Assembly: GCF_004362245.1 (NCBI RefSeq)
Contig: NZ_SNWM01000002.1
Span: 372,001 to 436,000 of the forward strand
Origin: Pedobacter duraquae
GTDB lineage: Bacteria; Bacteroidota; Bacteroidia; Sphingobacteriales; Sphingobacteriaceae
Reading direction: 5' to 3'
Length of the DNA: 64,000 bases
Part shown: piece by piece, positions 36,356 through 46,290 of the stretch
How positions within the stretch are numbered: position 1 is the stretch's first letter
How the letters are laid out: every line of letters begins with the position of its first letter
Position numbers and translations under genes: made by a program
Notes under the pieces: model-generated
Seen by the model: only the letters and a program-made list of their open reading frames with translations
Databases searched by the model: none
Told to the model about the DNA's origin: nothing

Positions 36356-36973
36356 TTATTTGATGATAGAATTTTCGTAAGGTACCCGGGTAACGATAGA
36401 CCGGCCGAGGGTAATTTCGTCTGCATATTCAAGCTCTCCGCCAAAGGCGATACCTTTAGCGATGGTAGTAATTGGAATCTGGAACTCTTTGAGTTTTTTG
36501 TACAAATAAAAAAGTGTGGTGTCCCCTTCCATTGTAGCACTCAGGGCCAGGATAACTTCTTTTACCGGGGTTGTAGCGACGCGCTGTACTAACGAATCAA
36601 TAAACAGGTCAGATGGCCCTATACCATCCATCGGAGAAATTAATCCACCGAGCACATGGTACACTCCAAAATATTGAGATGTATTTTCCACAGCCATTAC
36701 ATCCCTGGTATCTTCAACAACACAGATAACTTCTCTATCACGTTTTGTAGCGCTGCAGATTTCGCAGATCTGGTTGTCAGATATGTTGTGGCAAATAGAA
36801 CAGTGCTTGATTTCGTTCCTCAGGCGAATAATAGAATTGCCAAAAAGTTCCACTTCTTCAGTTTCCCTGTTCAATAAATGTAACACCAGCCTAAGTGCGG
36901 TCTTTTGCCCAACGCCAGGCAATTTAGAAAATTCATTGACAGCATCTTCCAGCAGTTTAGAAGAAAAATTCAT
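36356..36973 (-). CDS. recR: recombination protein RecR
   Basis: A 205-aa protein with a helix-hairpin-helix near the N-terminus ([13 protein letters not shown]), a C4 zinc finger ([16 protein letters not shown], about 57-72), a Toprim domain ([15 protein letters not shown] onward) and a C-terminal Walker-like region. RecR works with RecF and RecO to load RecA at gaps in DNA. Length matches the family. It leads a minus-strand unit with the SDR and hydrolase genes; recX lies further right. Confidence 0.96.
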   Translation of the reverse strand: MNFSSKLLEDAVNEFSKLPGVGQKTALRLVLHLLNRETEEVELFGNSIIRLRNEIKHCSICHNISDNQICEICSATKRDREVICVVEDTRDVMAVENTSQYFGVYHVLGGLISPMDGIGPSDLFIDSLVQRVATTPVKEVILALSATMEGDTTLFYLYKKLKEFQIPITTIAKGIAFGGELEYADEITLGRSIVTRVPYENSIIK

Positions 36974-37051
36974 AATACAAATTTATATTTATCTTCGGTT
37001 AATTGATTTTTAAAATATGATTTTATTACATTTAACACCTAAAAACATATA

Positions 37052-38560
37052 ATGAGTCCCGCGATACTGCTATCTTTTTTAATAGGTTACTTCCTGCTGT
37101 TGATTATCATTGCCTTTGCCACGTCAAAGAAATCGTCAGACAATTCTACTTTCTTTATAGCCAATAGAAATTCTAAATGGTACCTGGTAGCATTCGGCAT
37201 GATTGGCACCGCACTTTCTGGTGTAACGTTTATTTCTGTACCAGGAGAAGTTGGTGCGCCAACAGGAAATCAATTCCAGTATTTCCAGTTTGTATTAGGG
37301 AACGCCATTGGTTTTATTATTATTGCTACGGTGCTGCTTCCTTTATATTATAGGATGAGACTTACCTCAATTTACGGGTACATAGAACAACGTCTAGGGC
37401 ATTACAGCTATAAGACTGCAGCATCGATTTTCCTGATCAGCAGAACCATTGGATCTGCTTTCAGACTCTACCTTGTCGTTATTGTACTACAGCGCTTTAT
37501 ATTTGACAGCTACGGCATCCCATTCTGGGCTACGGTTCTGATCTCTTTATTGCTGATCTGGTCTTACACTTTTAAGGGTGGCTTAAAAACCATTATCATC
37601 ACCGATACCCTGCAGACATTCTTCCTGGTGCTGTCTGTATTTTTAACCTTATATTTCATCTGCAGCAGCTTAGATCTGAATATTCCGGCAGCTTTTGAAA
37701 CCATTAAGAACAGCGGATATTCCAAAATATTCTTTTACGAGGACTTTCTCTCCAACGGGTTTCATTTCAGTAAGCAGTTGCTGGGCGGTATCTTCGTTAC
37801 GATTGCGATGACGGGGCTTGACCAGGATCTGATGCAGAAAAACCTGAGTATGAAAACCATCAAGGAGGCGCAGAAGAACATGTTTACTTTTACTGGTGTG
37901 TTTGTGATCCTGAATATATTCTTTTTAAGTGTTGGTGCGTTATTATATATCTATGCTACAAAAAACGGCATTGAAATACCCCTGGATCACGTAACAGGCA
38001 AACCGAGAACCGACTTCCTGTTTCCTGAAATCGCATTGAACCATCTAAGTGTTGTCCCAGCTATTGTTTTTATGCTGGGGTTAACTGCTGCGACGTTTGC
38101 AACAACGGATTCCGCATTAACAGCGCTTACTACCTCCTTTTGTGTTGACTTTTTGCAGATGGACAAAGGAGAACAGACTAACTCAGCGGCATCGGTTAAC
38201 AAACGACATATGGTGCATGTGGCCTTTTCGTTACTGATGTTTGTGGTGATCATTGTATTTAACGCGTTCAATGATGAGTCTGTAGTTAAAGGAATTTTTA
38301 AAGTTGCGTCCTACACCTATGGGCCATTATTAGGGCTATACAGCTTTGGCTTATTTGTACGTAACAGAGGCTTACACGATAAGTTGGTTCCCATCGTTTG
38401 TGTATTGTCACCGATACTCTGCTACATACTGAACAATTATTCTGCCGAGCTGCTTGGCGGTTACAAGTTTAGTGTAGAGCTAATTCTGGTGAATGGCTTG
38501 ATCACCTTTTTTGGTTTATTACTGATCAGTAAAAAGACTGATCTGCAAACAAAATTTTAA
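37052..38560 (+). CDS. sodium:solute symporter (SSS family)
   Basis: A 502-aa inner-membrane protein with about 13 hydrophobic helices. N-terminal helix 1 and the FFIANRNSKWYLVAFGMIGTALSGVTFISVPG region match the SSS (SLC5-like) fold, with Na+ site residues in GMIGTALSG and in the ATFATTDSALTALTTS helix near residue 360. The solute cannot be inferred from sequence or neighbours. It is followed 15 bp later by the LOG gene and they probably share a transcript. Confidence 0.88.
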   Translation: MSPAILLSFLIGYFLLLIIIAFATSKKSSDNSTFFIANRNSKWYLVAFGMIGTALSGVTFISVPGEVGAPTGNQFQYFQFVLGNAIGFIIIATVLLPLYYRMRLTSIYGYIEQRLGHYSYKTAASIFLISRTIGSAFRLYLVVIVLQRFIFDSYGIPFWATVLISLLLIWSYTFKGGLKTIIITDTLQTFFLVLSVFLTLYFICSSLDLNIPAAFETIKNSGYSKIFFYEDFLSNGFHFSKQLLGGIFVTIAMTGLDQDLMQKNLSMKTIKEAQKNMFTFTGVFVILNIFFLSVGALLYIYATKNGIEIPLDHVTGKPRTDFLFPEIALNHLSVVPAIVFMLGLTAATFATTDSALTALTTSFCVDFLQMDKGEQTNSAASVNKRHMVHVAFSLLMFVVIIVFNAFNDESVVKGIFKVASYTYGPLLGLYSFGLFVRNRGLHDKLVPIVCVLSPILCYILNNYSAELLGGYKFSVELILVNGLITFFGLLLISKKTDLQTKF

Positions 38561-38575
38561 TTAAATATCTATAGA

Positions 38576-39283
38576 ATGACGAGTGAAGAGAAAATAAGAA
38601 GTGCATTTGAAAATAAAGACTGGCAGGAGATTAAGGTAACAGACTCCTGGCAAATATTCAAGATCATGGCTGAATTTGTTGACGGCTTTGAGAAACTGGC
38701 TAAAATCGGCCCCTGCGTATCCATCTTCGGATCTGCACGTACTGCAGAAACGAACCCTTATTACGAGATCGCTGTTGAATGTGGTCGCTTGCTTACCGAT
38801 CGTGGTTATGGAGTGATCACTGGTGGTGGACCTGGCATCATGGAGGCAGGGAATAAAGGTGCGCACACCAACGGAGGTAAATCTGTAGGATTGAATATTG
38901 AGTTGCCATTTGAGCAATTCCACAACAAATATATTGACCATAATAAATTACTGGAATTCGATTACTTCTTTATCCGCAAGGTGATGTTTATGAAGTATTC
39001 GCAAGGATTTGTTGTACTACCGGGTGGCATGGGCACAATGGATGAGCTATTTGAGGCGATTACCCTGATCCAGACCGGCAAGATTGCCCGTTTCCCGATT
39101 GTGTTGGTAGGCAAAGCCTACTGGGGTGGGCTGGTAGACTGGATTACCAATACCATGTTAAATCAGGAGCACAATATCCATGCAGAAGACTTAAACCTCT
39201 TCAGGCTTGTTGATACCGCGGAGGAAGCTGCAGAGCATATCTTCAGGTTCTATGACAAATATGTATTGAAACCCAATTTCTAA
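38576..39283 (+). CDS. LOG family protein (TIGR00730-type)
   Basis: The 235-aa protein has a Rossmann-type fold with the LOG motif PGGMGTMDE near residues 145-153 and an upstream GGGPGIMEAGNKGA loop. LOG proteins cleave nucleoside 5'-monophosphates, in particular cytokinin ribotides, to free base and ribose 5-phosphate; the bacterial role is often general purine-nucleotide hydrolysis. It is downstream of the symporter and ends at a terminator. Confidence 0.9.
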   Translation: MTSEEKIRSAFENKDWQEIKVTDSWQIFKIMAEFVDGFEKLAKIGPCVSIFGSARTAETNPYYEIAVECGRLLTDRGYGVITGGGPGIMEAGNKGAHTNGGKSVGLNIELPFEQFHNKYIDHNKLLEFDYFFIRKVMFMKYSQGFVVLPGGMGTMDELFEAITLIQTGKIARFPIVLVGKAYWGGLVDWITNTMLNQEHNIHAEDLNLFRLVDTAEEAAEHIFRFYDKYVLKPNF

Positions 39284-39301
39284 CAAGGGTTTTATCAGGA
39301 G

Positions 39302-39332
39302 AAGGCGGGTATCTATTGGTATCCGCCTTTTT
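39302..39332. terminator. terminator between LOG and DUF502 genes
   Basis: AAGGCGGGTA / TATCCGCCTT stem with one wobble and a T run, between convergent genes. Confidence 0.8.
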
Positions 39333-39334
39333 GA

Positions 39335-39925
39335 TTAAAAATGACTTACACCACCAGAAACAACCAGTTTCATGGCATCGGCAGCTGTCATATTCAATTC
39401 CTTGATTTTCTCGTTTTTGACGATGTACACCTGTCCGGCAAAAGAATAAGAAAAGGGAAAGTAGACGATAGATTCGCCCGGCATACCTATAGAACTGAGG
39501 TCACTTTGCGTTAAAAAACCAATACGTTTGAGGTCGCCCTCCACTTCTACGAGTACAGGATGGTTAAATTTCTTTTCATCGCCAACAAAAGCTTCCGTGA
39601 GATCCTTAATAGAGGAATAGATAAACTTCAGAATCGGGAGTTTATTCATCATACGCTGAAACCAGTTGTACATCGGCTCCGTCACAAAGTAAGTAACAAA
39701 GATTCCTGCGGCCAGGATAATGGTGAGCACCATAAAAAGTCCCAGGCCAGGGATGTTGCGACTTTGTCCCATACCGGGATCGAGCCCTGGAATATTATTT
39801 ATATTAAGCCAACTATCTACTGTTGTTACCGCCCATATAACCACAAACACGCTTAATGCAATGGGTAATACGACCAGCAAGCCCTTGATGAAGTAATTTA
39901 GTAATGCGCGACCAATCCTGTTCAT
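39335..39925 (-). CDS. DUF502 family membrane protein
   Basis: A 196-aa protein with two transmembrane helices (about 10-32 and 55-78) and a C-terminal soluble part with the IPGLGL and GDEKKFNHPVLVE segments typical of DUF502. The family is widespread and its function is not established. It is 9 bp after murF-alr, at the end of the minus-strand unit that starts with the gluconate-dehydrogenase-like gene. Confidence 0.88.
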   Translation of the reverse strand: MNRIGRALLNYFIKGLLVVLPIALSVFVVIWAVTTVDSWLNINNIPGLDPGMGQSRNIPGLGLFMVLTIILAAGIFVTYFVTEPMYNWFQRMMNKLPILKFIYSSIKDLTEAFVGDEKKFNHPVLVEVEGDLKRIGFLTQSDLSSIGMPGESIVYFPFSYSFAGQVYIVKNEKIKELNMTAADAMKLVVSGGVSHF

Positions 39926-39934
39926 GCAGCAAAA

Positions 39935-42394
39935 CTACTCATAAAAATAGACTCGTTTAACTCTTTGAGAAATATTTGTAAGGATCTCATAGGGGATCGT
40001 ATTTATCTGTGCTGCCAGTTCACTAATGCTGAGGCTCTCATCAAACACGATCACCTCATCACCGTTTTTAACATCCATTCCAGTGATATCCAGCATACAC
40101 ATATCCATACATATCGAACCTATTGTAGGCACTCTTTTGCCGTTGATGAGCATATGCCCTACGCCGTTACCAAACATACGGCTGTAACCATCGGCATATC
40201 CAATTTTTACTGTGGCAATCTCCCCACCTTCGGGCATTACTCCTCTCCTGCTATATCCGATACTGTCATGAGGTTTGATATGCTTCACTTGAGTAACCGT
40301 AGTTTTTAAAACCGCAACAGTCTGTAAAGTTCTGGCCTGTTCCTGTGCGGAATCGAAGCCATAGAGACCAATGCCCAGCCGTACCATATCTAATTGTGCA
40401 TCTGGATGACGGGTAATTCCCGATGTATTGCTAATATGTCTGATCGGCTGATAGCCCAGTGTATCCGTAACCTTACCAGCAACGGTTTTAAACCAGGCAA
40501 TCTGCGCTCTGGTAAAGAGATCATGCTTTTCATCATCACTTCCCGCGAGGTGGGAAAAAACACTCTGGATCTTAATGCTATCATTAGCATCAATAAGCTG
40601 TAGCATCTCTTCAATATCTGCCTCATCAAAACCGAGACGATGCATACCGGTATCTATCTTTAGGTGTACAGGATACGCTGGTTTATCCGACTGAAGGAAT
40701 GCGATAAATCCCTTCAGAATTTCAAGATTGTAAAGCTCAGGTTCAAGCTTATACTTCACTATAGCCTCAAACGCCGCAGGCTCGGGACTCATCACCATAA
40801 TTGGTAAGGTGATCCCGCTCTTTCGCAGGGCAATCCCTTCATCGGTATAAGCAACAGCCAGGTAATCTACCTTATGAAACTGGAGGACATTGGCGATCTC
40901 GAAGCTGCCACTGCCATATGAAAAAGCCTTAACCATGGCCATGATTTTTACGCCGGGCTTAAGTTGAGACTTATAAAATTTGAGATTGCTGACCAGTGCA
41001 TTGAGGTTTACCTCTAATACGGTATCATGAATTTTCTGCGTGAGAAGCTTACTGATGCGTTCAAAGCCAAAGCGCCTTGCTCCTTTCACCAGAATAGATT
41101 CGTTATTAAAAGTCAGATTTGAAAAATCCTTGATAAAATCTTCTGTCGACTGGAAAAACTGTTTTTCGACATTGAAAAGATCAGCGTGCTCCATGATCTC
41201 AGTTCCTATTCCAATCAAACGTTGTACGTCTTTCTGGGTTATCAGTGCCGCAATCTCGGCATACAGTGCATCCGTGCTTTTGCCCGTTTCCAAAAGATCG
41301 GAAAGAATCAGCGTCTTTTTGTCGTGTTGATTTTGTTGATTAAGGAAATCAAGCGCTATGGCGAGCGAAGAGATATCAGCACTATAGGAGTCATCTATCA
41401 CCGAACTCTGGTTGATACCGTTTTTAAGTTCCAGTCGCATGCGTACCAAGGTCAATTTTTCCAATTTAAGGTCTGCTTGTTCTGCGGTATACCCCATAGC
41501 AAGTAAGGTTGCCCAACATATAATAGCATTTTCTATCGAGGCCTTATCTGTAAAAGGGATGAGGCATTCGATCTCTGCATCCTGATAAATGGCTTTGATG
41601 TAACTTTTTCCATCGATAGGCTCTACGAATAAGATTCTAAGGTCGGCTTTGCGATCCATGCTCCAGGAGAACCTGCGTTGCCCAGGTAGGTTTTCTTCCG
41701 CCAAGCCTTGTAAATATTCCGGTGCGTAGATAAATACATCAGTATTTGTGAACAGTTTAAGTTTCTCGAGCAGCTTTTCCTGTGGTGAATTAAAGCCTTC
41801 GGCATGTGCCTCACCAATATTTGTTAATATACCTATTGTTGGCTGGATAATGGCTGCTAGTCGCGGCATCTCATCTGGCCTGGAAATTCCCGCTTCAAAA
41901 ATGCCTAGCGTATGCTCATCGCGAATCTGCCAAACAGCTAACGGTACTCCGATCTGGGAGTTAAAGCTTTTAGGACTTCTGACGATATTATAATCTGTTG
42001 CCAGCAGCTGGAATAGCCATTCTTTGACTATTGTTTTACCATTGCTTCCGCTGATGGCAATTACAGGAAGCTGGTGTATTTTCCGGTTGAGGAGTGCAAG
42101 TTCCTGCAGTGCTGTCTTAACATCTGCTACCAGCAGGAAATTGGCATCAGCATGGTTATGAATAAAATGTGTATCACTGATTACGAAACTCCTAATTCCC
42201 TCCTGGTAGGCAGCATCAATAAACTGATGTCCATCACGTTCGGCCGGCAAGGCGAAGAACAGTGAATGACCGGGGTCGATCACACTGCGGCTATCTATAA
42301 CGAGTTGGGAGATCAGTACATCTTTGATCAGCTTGAAATCGATAGCTCTGATTTGTTTGGCAATAGCAGCAATGGAATAGTTTTCTTTACTCAT
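39935..42394 (-). CDS. bifunctional MurF ligase / alanine racemase
   Basis: The 819-aa protein fuses two cell-wall enzymes. Residues 1-450 are MurF-like (GSNGKTIVKEWL P-loop near 113-124) and add D-Ala-D-Ala to UDP-MurNAc-tripeptide. Residues 455-819 are an alanine racemase (PLP Lys in MAMVKAFSYGSGSF, second base Tyr in the DSIGYSRRGV region), which supplies D-Ala. The fusion is known in Bacteroidota. Its ATG overlaps the GMC oxidoreductase stop as ATGA, so the two are coupled. Cytoplasmic. Confidence 0.93.
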   Translation of the reverse strand: MSKENYSIAAIAKQIRAIDFKLIKDVLISQLVIDSRSVIDPGHSLFFALPAERDGHQFIDAAYQEGIRSFVISDTHFIHNHADANFLLVADVKTALQELALLNRKIHQLPVIAISGSNGKTIVKEWLFQLLATDYNIVRSPKSFNSQIGVPLAVWQIRDEHTLGIFEAGISRPDEMPRLAAIIQPTIGILTNIGEAHAEGFNSPQEKLLEKLKLFTNTDVFIYAPEYLQGLAEENLPGQRRFSWSMDRKADLRILFVEPIDGKSYIKAIYQDAEIECLIPFTDKASIENAIICWATLLAMGYTAEQADLKLEKLTLVRMRLELKNGINQSSVIDDSYSADISSLAIALDFLNQQNQHDKKTLILSDLLETGKSTDALYAEIAALITQKDVQRLIGIGTEIMEHADLFNVEKQFFQSTEDFIKDFSNLTFNNESILVKGARRFGFERISKLLTQKIHDTVLEVNLNALVSNLKFYKSQLKPGVKIMAMVKAFSYGSGSFEIANVLQFHKVDYLAVAYTDEGIALRKSGITLPIMVMSPEPAAFEAIVKYKLEPELYNLEILKGFIAFLQSDKPAYPVHLKIDTGMHRLGFDEADIEEMLQLIDANDSIKIQSVFSHLAGSDDEKHDLFTRAQIAWFKTVAGKVTDTLGYQPIRHISNTSGITRHPDAQLDMVRLGIGLYGFDSAQEQARTLQTVAVLKTTVTQVKHIKPHDSIGYSRRGVMPEGGEIATVKIGYADGYSRMFGNGVGHMLINGKRVPTIGSICMDMCMLDITGMDVKNGDEVIVFDESLSISELAAQINTIPYEILTNISQRVKRVYFYE

Positions 42395-44106
42395 ATTTCA
42401 GTCTTCTTCATCGCCTGAACAGCATAATCTGCGGCACGGGCAGTTAAAGCCATATAGGTAAGTGAAGGATTCTGGGTTGAAGTTGAAGTCATACAAGCAC
42501 CGTCCGTTACGAACACGTTATGGCAAGCATGCAACTGGTTCCATTTGTTGAGTAGAGACGTTTTCGGATCGTTGCCCATGCGGACACCACCCATTTCATG
42601 AATATCGAGCCCTGGAGCCTGTGTTTTAGCATTGGGTTCGATATTTTTGAAGCCCGCTTGCGTAAACATTTCAGTAACCTGTTCCAGGTAATCTTTTTTC
42701 ATCAGCGCATCATTCTCATCGTAGTCGACAGATACATTGAGCAAAGGTACGCCCCAATTATCTGTTTTTGTTGCATGGAGACTAACAAAATTACTTTCTT
42801 TTGGAATGGTCTCTCCCATCATGTGCGAATGCATTTTCCAGGGACCGAGCTTTCCATTGATCAGGTTGTTTTTTAAGTCGGCACCAATCGGGGACGAATC
42901 ACGTTCTACATCTCTTCCAGCGCGGAAAGCTATAGCATACCCACGTTTAAATCCCGTTTCCTGTTGATGAAGATTTCTAAATCGGGGCATATAACCACCA
43001 TCATTGGGCGTACGACCATCTGTAGTATACTGTTTAAGTCCATCAAATTCTGCAGAAACACGTGCGCTATAATTATGAAAAGCGACGTATTTACCGAGCA
43101 GCCCACTGTCATTTCCCAACCCGTCAGGAAAACGTTTAGATTTAGAGTTGAGCAGGATCAGGTTGGTATTTAAAGCTCCGGCGTTAACAAAAATTACACG
43201 CGCATAAAATTCTGTTACCGCTTTGCTATTTGTATCTACTACCCTTACGCCTGTAACTTTACCTTTAGCATCATCATAGATTACCGATTCCACTACCGAA
43301 AAAGGGCGCAGGGTTAAGTTACCTGTTTTAGCTGCCCAAGGCAAGGTCGAAGCATTACTACTAAAATATCCACCAAACGGACAACCACGCTGACAGAGCA
43401 CCCGGTTCTGACATTTTGCTCTTCCCTGATCGAAATGCACCTGTTGAGGCCTGGATAAATGTGCACAACGTGCGCTGATCACATGGCGATCTGGATATTT
43501 ATTTTTGATTACCCCACGGAAAAAATCCTCAGCAGCATTGAGCGGGTAGCCTGGCAGGAAATCTCCATCAGGAAGTTCCGCTAGTCCATCTTTATTTCCC
43601 GCAATACCGGCAAATCGTTCAACATAGCCATACCAGGGATCAATATCCTGATACCGAATTGGCCAGTCGACCGCAAAATTATCCCTTGCAGGCCCCTCGA
43701 AATCAAAGTCACTCCAACGCTGAGTTTGTCGGGCCCAAAGCAGCGACTTACCTCCTACCTGATAGCCGCGGATCCAGTCGAAAGGCTTTTCCTGTACATA
43801 TGGATGTTCATTATCTTTAACCATGAAATGCATGGCATCCTCCCTGAAAGCATAGCATTTACTAACGATGGGGTTGGCCTTTTCAATTTCGAGGGTCAGT
43901 GCTCCGCGATGTTCAAATTCGTAAGGATACTTATTGGTTGTTGGATAATCTTTAATGTGTTGCACATCTTTTCCTCGTTCCAATACCAGGGTCTTTAACC
44001 CTTTTTCGGTAAATTCTTTGGCCGCCCAACCACCACTGATACCTGACCCGATGACGATAACATCAAAAGTCTGCTCTTTTATGGCGTCGATATTAATATT
44101 TGACAT
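42391..44106 (-). CDS. GMC family oxidoreductase
   Basis: A 571-aa FAD enzyme. The N-terminal dinucleotide loop VIGSGISGGWAAKE (about 19-33) binds FAD; DIHEMGGVRMG and TQNPSLTYMALTARAADY near the C-terminus are the GMC active-site His and FAD-binding stretches. It pairs with a gluconate 2-dehydrogenase subunit 3-like gene 9 bp upstream, so it is probably the catalytic subunit of a membrane or periplasmic sugar/alcohol dehydrogenase. No obvious signal peptide is seen here; export could depend on the partner. Substrate unknown. Confidence 0.88.
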   Translation of the reverse strand: MSNINIDAIKEQTFDVIVIGSGISGGWAAKEFTEKGLKTLVLERGKDVQHIKDYPTTNKYPYEFEHRGALTLEIEKANPIVSKCYAFREDAMHFMVKDNEHPYVQEKPFDWIRGYQVGGKSLLWARQTQRWSDFDFEGPARDNFAVDWPIRYQDIDPWYGYVERFAGIAGNKDGLAELPDGDFLPGYPLNAAEDFFRGVIKNKYPDRHVISARCAHLSRPQQVHFDQGRAKCQNRVLCQRGCPFGGYFSSNASTLPWAAKTGNLTLRPFSVVESVIYDDAKGKVTGVRVVDTNSKAVTEFYARVIFVNAGALNTNLILLNSKSKRFPDGLGNDSGLLGKYVAFHNYSARVSAEFDGLKQYTTDGRTPNDGGYMPRFRNLHQQETGFKRGYAIAFRAGRDVERDSSPIGADLKNNLINGKLGPWKMHSHMMGETIPKESNFVSLHATKTDNWGVPLLNVSVDYDENDALMKKDYLEQVTEMFTQAGFKNIEPNAKTQAPGLDIHEMGGVRMGNDPKTSLLNKWNQLHACHNVFVTDGACMTSTSTQNPSLTYMALTARAADYAVQAMKKTEI

Positions 44107-44115
44107 ACTTTAAAA

Positions 44116-44646
44116 TTATGCGGATTTTACGGGGAAGTAACCATTATAACGACCTGGGACAAGCTCCCATTTCACCAGATTTGTCATTACATATTTCGAA
44201 TTCATATAGCCGTTAATGGTTTGTTGTTTAGTGATTTTATAGAAAGCATCGAGTTCCGGACTTTTTGATTTATCATGCTGAATCTGAAGCAATACTTCTT
44301 GTTGTTGCCTTTTGGAAAGCTTGGTGTAAGATTTTGTAAACTGATCGTAGCTTTTATCCTGTAACTGCGACATACCTTTCAGAAAAAGTTGTTGATCAAC
44401 GCTGCTGTAACAATCATCAAGCATCTTCAATACAAACAGGTGTAGGTTGAGTTTTTTGGCTCCAGGTGTATCGGTTTCAGGGATTAACGTTTCTGCCACA
44501 TCAGCAAGGAAATTTTCCTGGTCGAGGGTCAGCTTTATATTTTTCCAGGAAACTGTAGATTGCCCTTCTTCGCGCACACAAGCCGGTAACAAAGCGATAC
44601 CACCGGCCATGATCAATACTTGTTTGATTACTAAACGTCTGTTCAT
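44116..44646 (-). CDS. gluconate 2-dehydrogenase subunit 3-like protein
   Basis: The 176-aa protein begins MNRRLVIKQVLIMAGGIALLPAC: a basic pair, a hydrophobic stretch and a Cys near residue 23, which reads as a Tat-like or lipoprotein signal. The body matches the DUF2236/gluconate 2-dehydrogenase subunit 3 family (FLADVAETLIPETDTPGAKK, about 47-66). In known systems this small subunit partners a GMC flavoprotein. It opens the minus-strand unit subunit 3, GMC, MurF-Alr, DUF502. Confidence 0.85.
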   Translation of the reverse strand: MNRRLVIKQVLIMAGGIALLPACVREEGQSTVSWKNIKLTLDQENFLADVAETLIPETDTPGAKKLNLHLFVLKMLDDCYSSVDQQLFLKGMSQLQDKSYDQFTKSYTKLSKRQQQEVLLQIQHDKSKSPELDAFYKITKQQTINGYMNSKYVMTNLVKWELVPGRYNGYFPVKSA

Positions 44647-44837
44647 TTCTATTTGGTCTGTTGCTAAGATAGTTAATTTAAGGCTTTATGCGGGTAATAC
44701 TATCTTTGCATTAATCGGTATTCAATTTACAAATTTTGACAAACAAGGCAACTGTTATTTGGTATTTAAGTCTACGCATAGATGGATTGAACTAATTCCT
44801 GTTTATCGTATTATATTTTGTGCTTTGCGTGCCTAGA

Positions 44838-45338
44838 ATGCGTAATATTGTTGTCTTGGAGACGAAAAAAACTGTACATCTTGATAAACGAAGTGCTTTG
44901 TTGAAAGCAGAGCATTATTGCGCGTACCAGGAAAGGTCGCAACAGGAAATCAGAGATAAGCTTTATGAATGGGGCTTACACAAAAATGATGTGGAGGAGC
45001 TCATTTCTGAATTGATAGGTACTAACTTTTTAAATGAGGAGCGCTTTGCACATGCCTATGTTTCCGGCAAGTTTAATATCAAGAAATGGGGTAAAATAAA
45101 GATCAAACAGGGGCTGAAGCTGAAGCGTGTTCCCGACAAGATGATTGTAAAAGCGCTTAATACGATTGATTATGATGATTATCTGGCAGCAATCCTTGCT
45201 GCTGCAGAAAAAAAAGCACCGACAATCCATGAGAAGGATGCCTTTAAAAAACGTTTTAAGCTAACAAGTTATTTAATGGGTAAAGGATTTGAAAATGATT
45301 TGATTTTATCTGTCCTGAAAAACAACAACTTAAGCTAG
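44838..45338 (+). CDS. recX: regulatory protein RecX
   Basis: A 166-aa helical protein made of tandem RecX three-helix repeats: ALLKAEHYCAYQERSQQEIRDKL at the N-terminus, GTNFLNEERFAHAYVSGKFNIKKWG in the middle, and a C-terminal repeat ending KGFENDLILSVLK. RecX binds RecA filaments and restrains RecA. The ATG at 44838 is preferred; a GTG six codons upstream would add MLCVPR. It stands alone with no recA nearby. Confidence 0.9.
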   Translation: MRNIVVLETKKTVHLDKRSALLKAEHYCAYQERSQQEIRDKLYEWGLHKNDVEELISELIGTNFLNEERFAHAYVSGKFNIKKWGKIKIKQGLKLKRVPDKMIVKALNTIDYDDYLAAILAAAEKKAPTIHEKDAFKKRFKLTSYLMGKGFENDLILSVLKNNNLS

Positions 45339-45364
45339 TACTATAAATTTTTATTGCAAATAAC

Positions 45365-45394
45365 TTGTTTGAACTAGAATTGTAACTATATTTG
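45365..45394 (+). promoter_or_regulatory. promoter of the tRNA-Gly/tRNA-Leu pair
   Basis: TTG at 45365-45367, 19 bp, then TATATTTG at 45387-45394. The -7 box is an exact TAnnTTTG and lies 80 bases before tRNA-Gly. Confidence 0.55.
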
Positions 45395-45474
45395 CAAACC
45401 CAAACGGAAATAAGCGCCTTTAAATGGCATGGAAAGAAGCTTGGAAACGTCGGATGGCGTTTAAATTAAATCAT

Positions 45475-45547
<73 letters not shown>

Positions 45548-45595
45548 CTAAATGTCTTCCTACCAGGAGGCATTTATTTCAAAGGTTAATAGCCT

Positions 45596-45680
45596 GCTCA
45601 GATGGTGGAACTGGTAGACACGCAGGACTTAAAATCCTGTGACCTTAAAAGTCGTGCGGGTTCGATTCCCGCTCTGAGTA
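45596..45680 (+). tRNA. tRNA-Leu (anticodon TAA)
   Basis: An 85-nt class II tRNA: acceptor GCTCAGA / TCTGAGT, anticodon stem CAGGA/TCCTG with loop CTTAAAA giving TAA, a long variable arm (GACCTTAAAAGTC) and T arm CGGGTTCGATTCCCG, discriminator A. It lies 48 bases after tRNA-Gly, with a small hairpin between; both are probably processed from one precursor. Confidence 0.95.
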
Positions 45681-45694
45681 CTAAAATAAAGCGG

Positions 45695-45726
45695 AAAGCC
45701 GATCAGATAATGATCGGCTTTTTTGT
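45695..45726 (+). terminator. tRNA operon terminator
   Basis: AAAGCCGATCA / TGATCGGCTTT stem with a 5-base loop and T run, 15 bases after tRNA-Leu. Confidence 0.9.
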
Positions 45727-45894
45727 TTTAGAATGGTACGGTGAAAAACACCGACTATAAGTACAAGAAATTAATGAATTCCTACCAAAATTAGCTACCT
45801 ATCTTAACTCTGCGACTCTCGTAAACGCAATCTAATATATCCCGCCCCACTGATTATCCATTAAAAACTTCTTTTAATAAAAAACACGTTAATA

Positions 45895-45940
45895 TTTGCG
45901 AAACCAAATAGTTGCGCATATATTTGCAACCGTATGGTTT
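45895..45940 (+). promoter_or_regulatory. ArsR-gene promoter with overlapping palindromic operator
   Basis: TTTG (45895-45898), 20 bp, TATATTTG (45919-45926) form a textbook Bacteroidota promoter. Overlapping it is a symmetric site: AAACC-N5-GTTGC at 45901-45915, 10 bp, then GCAAC-N5-GGTTT at 45926-45940. The dyad centre falls in the -7 box, so a dimer bound here would block transcription. A second short dyad TGGTT-TCCG-AACCA follows at 45935-45948. Autorepression by the ArsR protein is inference. Confidence 0.7.
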
Positions 45941-45961
45941 CCGAACCAAATATTTAAAAAG

Positions 45962-46285
45962 ATGAGAAGAGATATTTTCCAGGCAATAGCTGATCCAACA
46001 AGAAGAGCAATTATCGCTTTAATCGCGATACAAGCAATGACACCCAATGCAATTGCAGAAAATTTTAACACCACCCGGCAAGCAGTATCAAAACATCTAC
46101 GGATCCTTACCGAATGCGAATTGATCAAACAAGAGCATCAGGGAAGAGAAATCTATTATTCATTAGAAATAGAGAAAATGAAGGACATTGACAAGTGGTT
46201 AGCGCAGTTTAGGGCAATCTGGGAAACCAAGTTTAACCAACTTGATGAATTATTAGAAAACATGAAACAACAATCTAAAAAATAA
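45962..46285 (+). CDS. ArsR-family winged-helix regulator
   Basis: A 107-aa winged-helix repressor: [18 protein letters not shown] is the typical start, followed by the recognition helix [18 protein letters not shown] and a wing ([10 protein letters not shown]). It lacks the Cys pairs of metal-sensing ArsR proteins, so it is the SdpR/YczG-like type often paired with AHSA1 proteins. The start is set at ATG 45962, since the upstream TTG would lie within the promoter/operator. It is 5 bp before the AHSA1 gene and likely controls both. Confidence 0.9.
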   Translation: MRRDIFQAIADPTRRAIIALIAIQAMTPNAIAENFNTTRQAVSKHLRILTECELIKQEHQGREIYYSLEIEKMKDIDKWLAQFRAIWETKFNQLDELLENMKQQSKK

Positions 46286-46290
46286 ATTAT

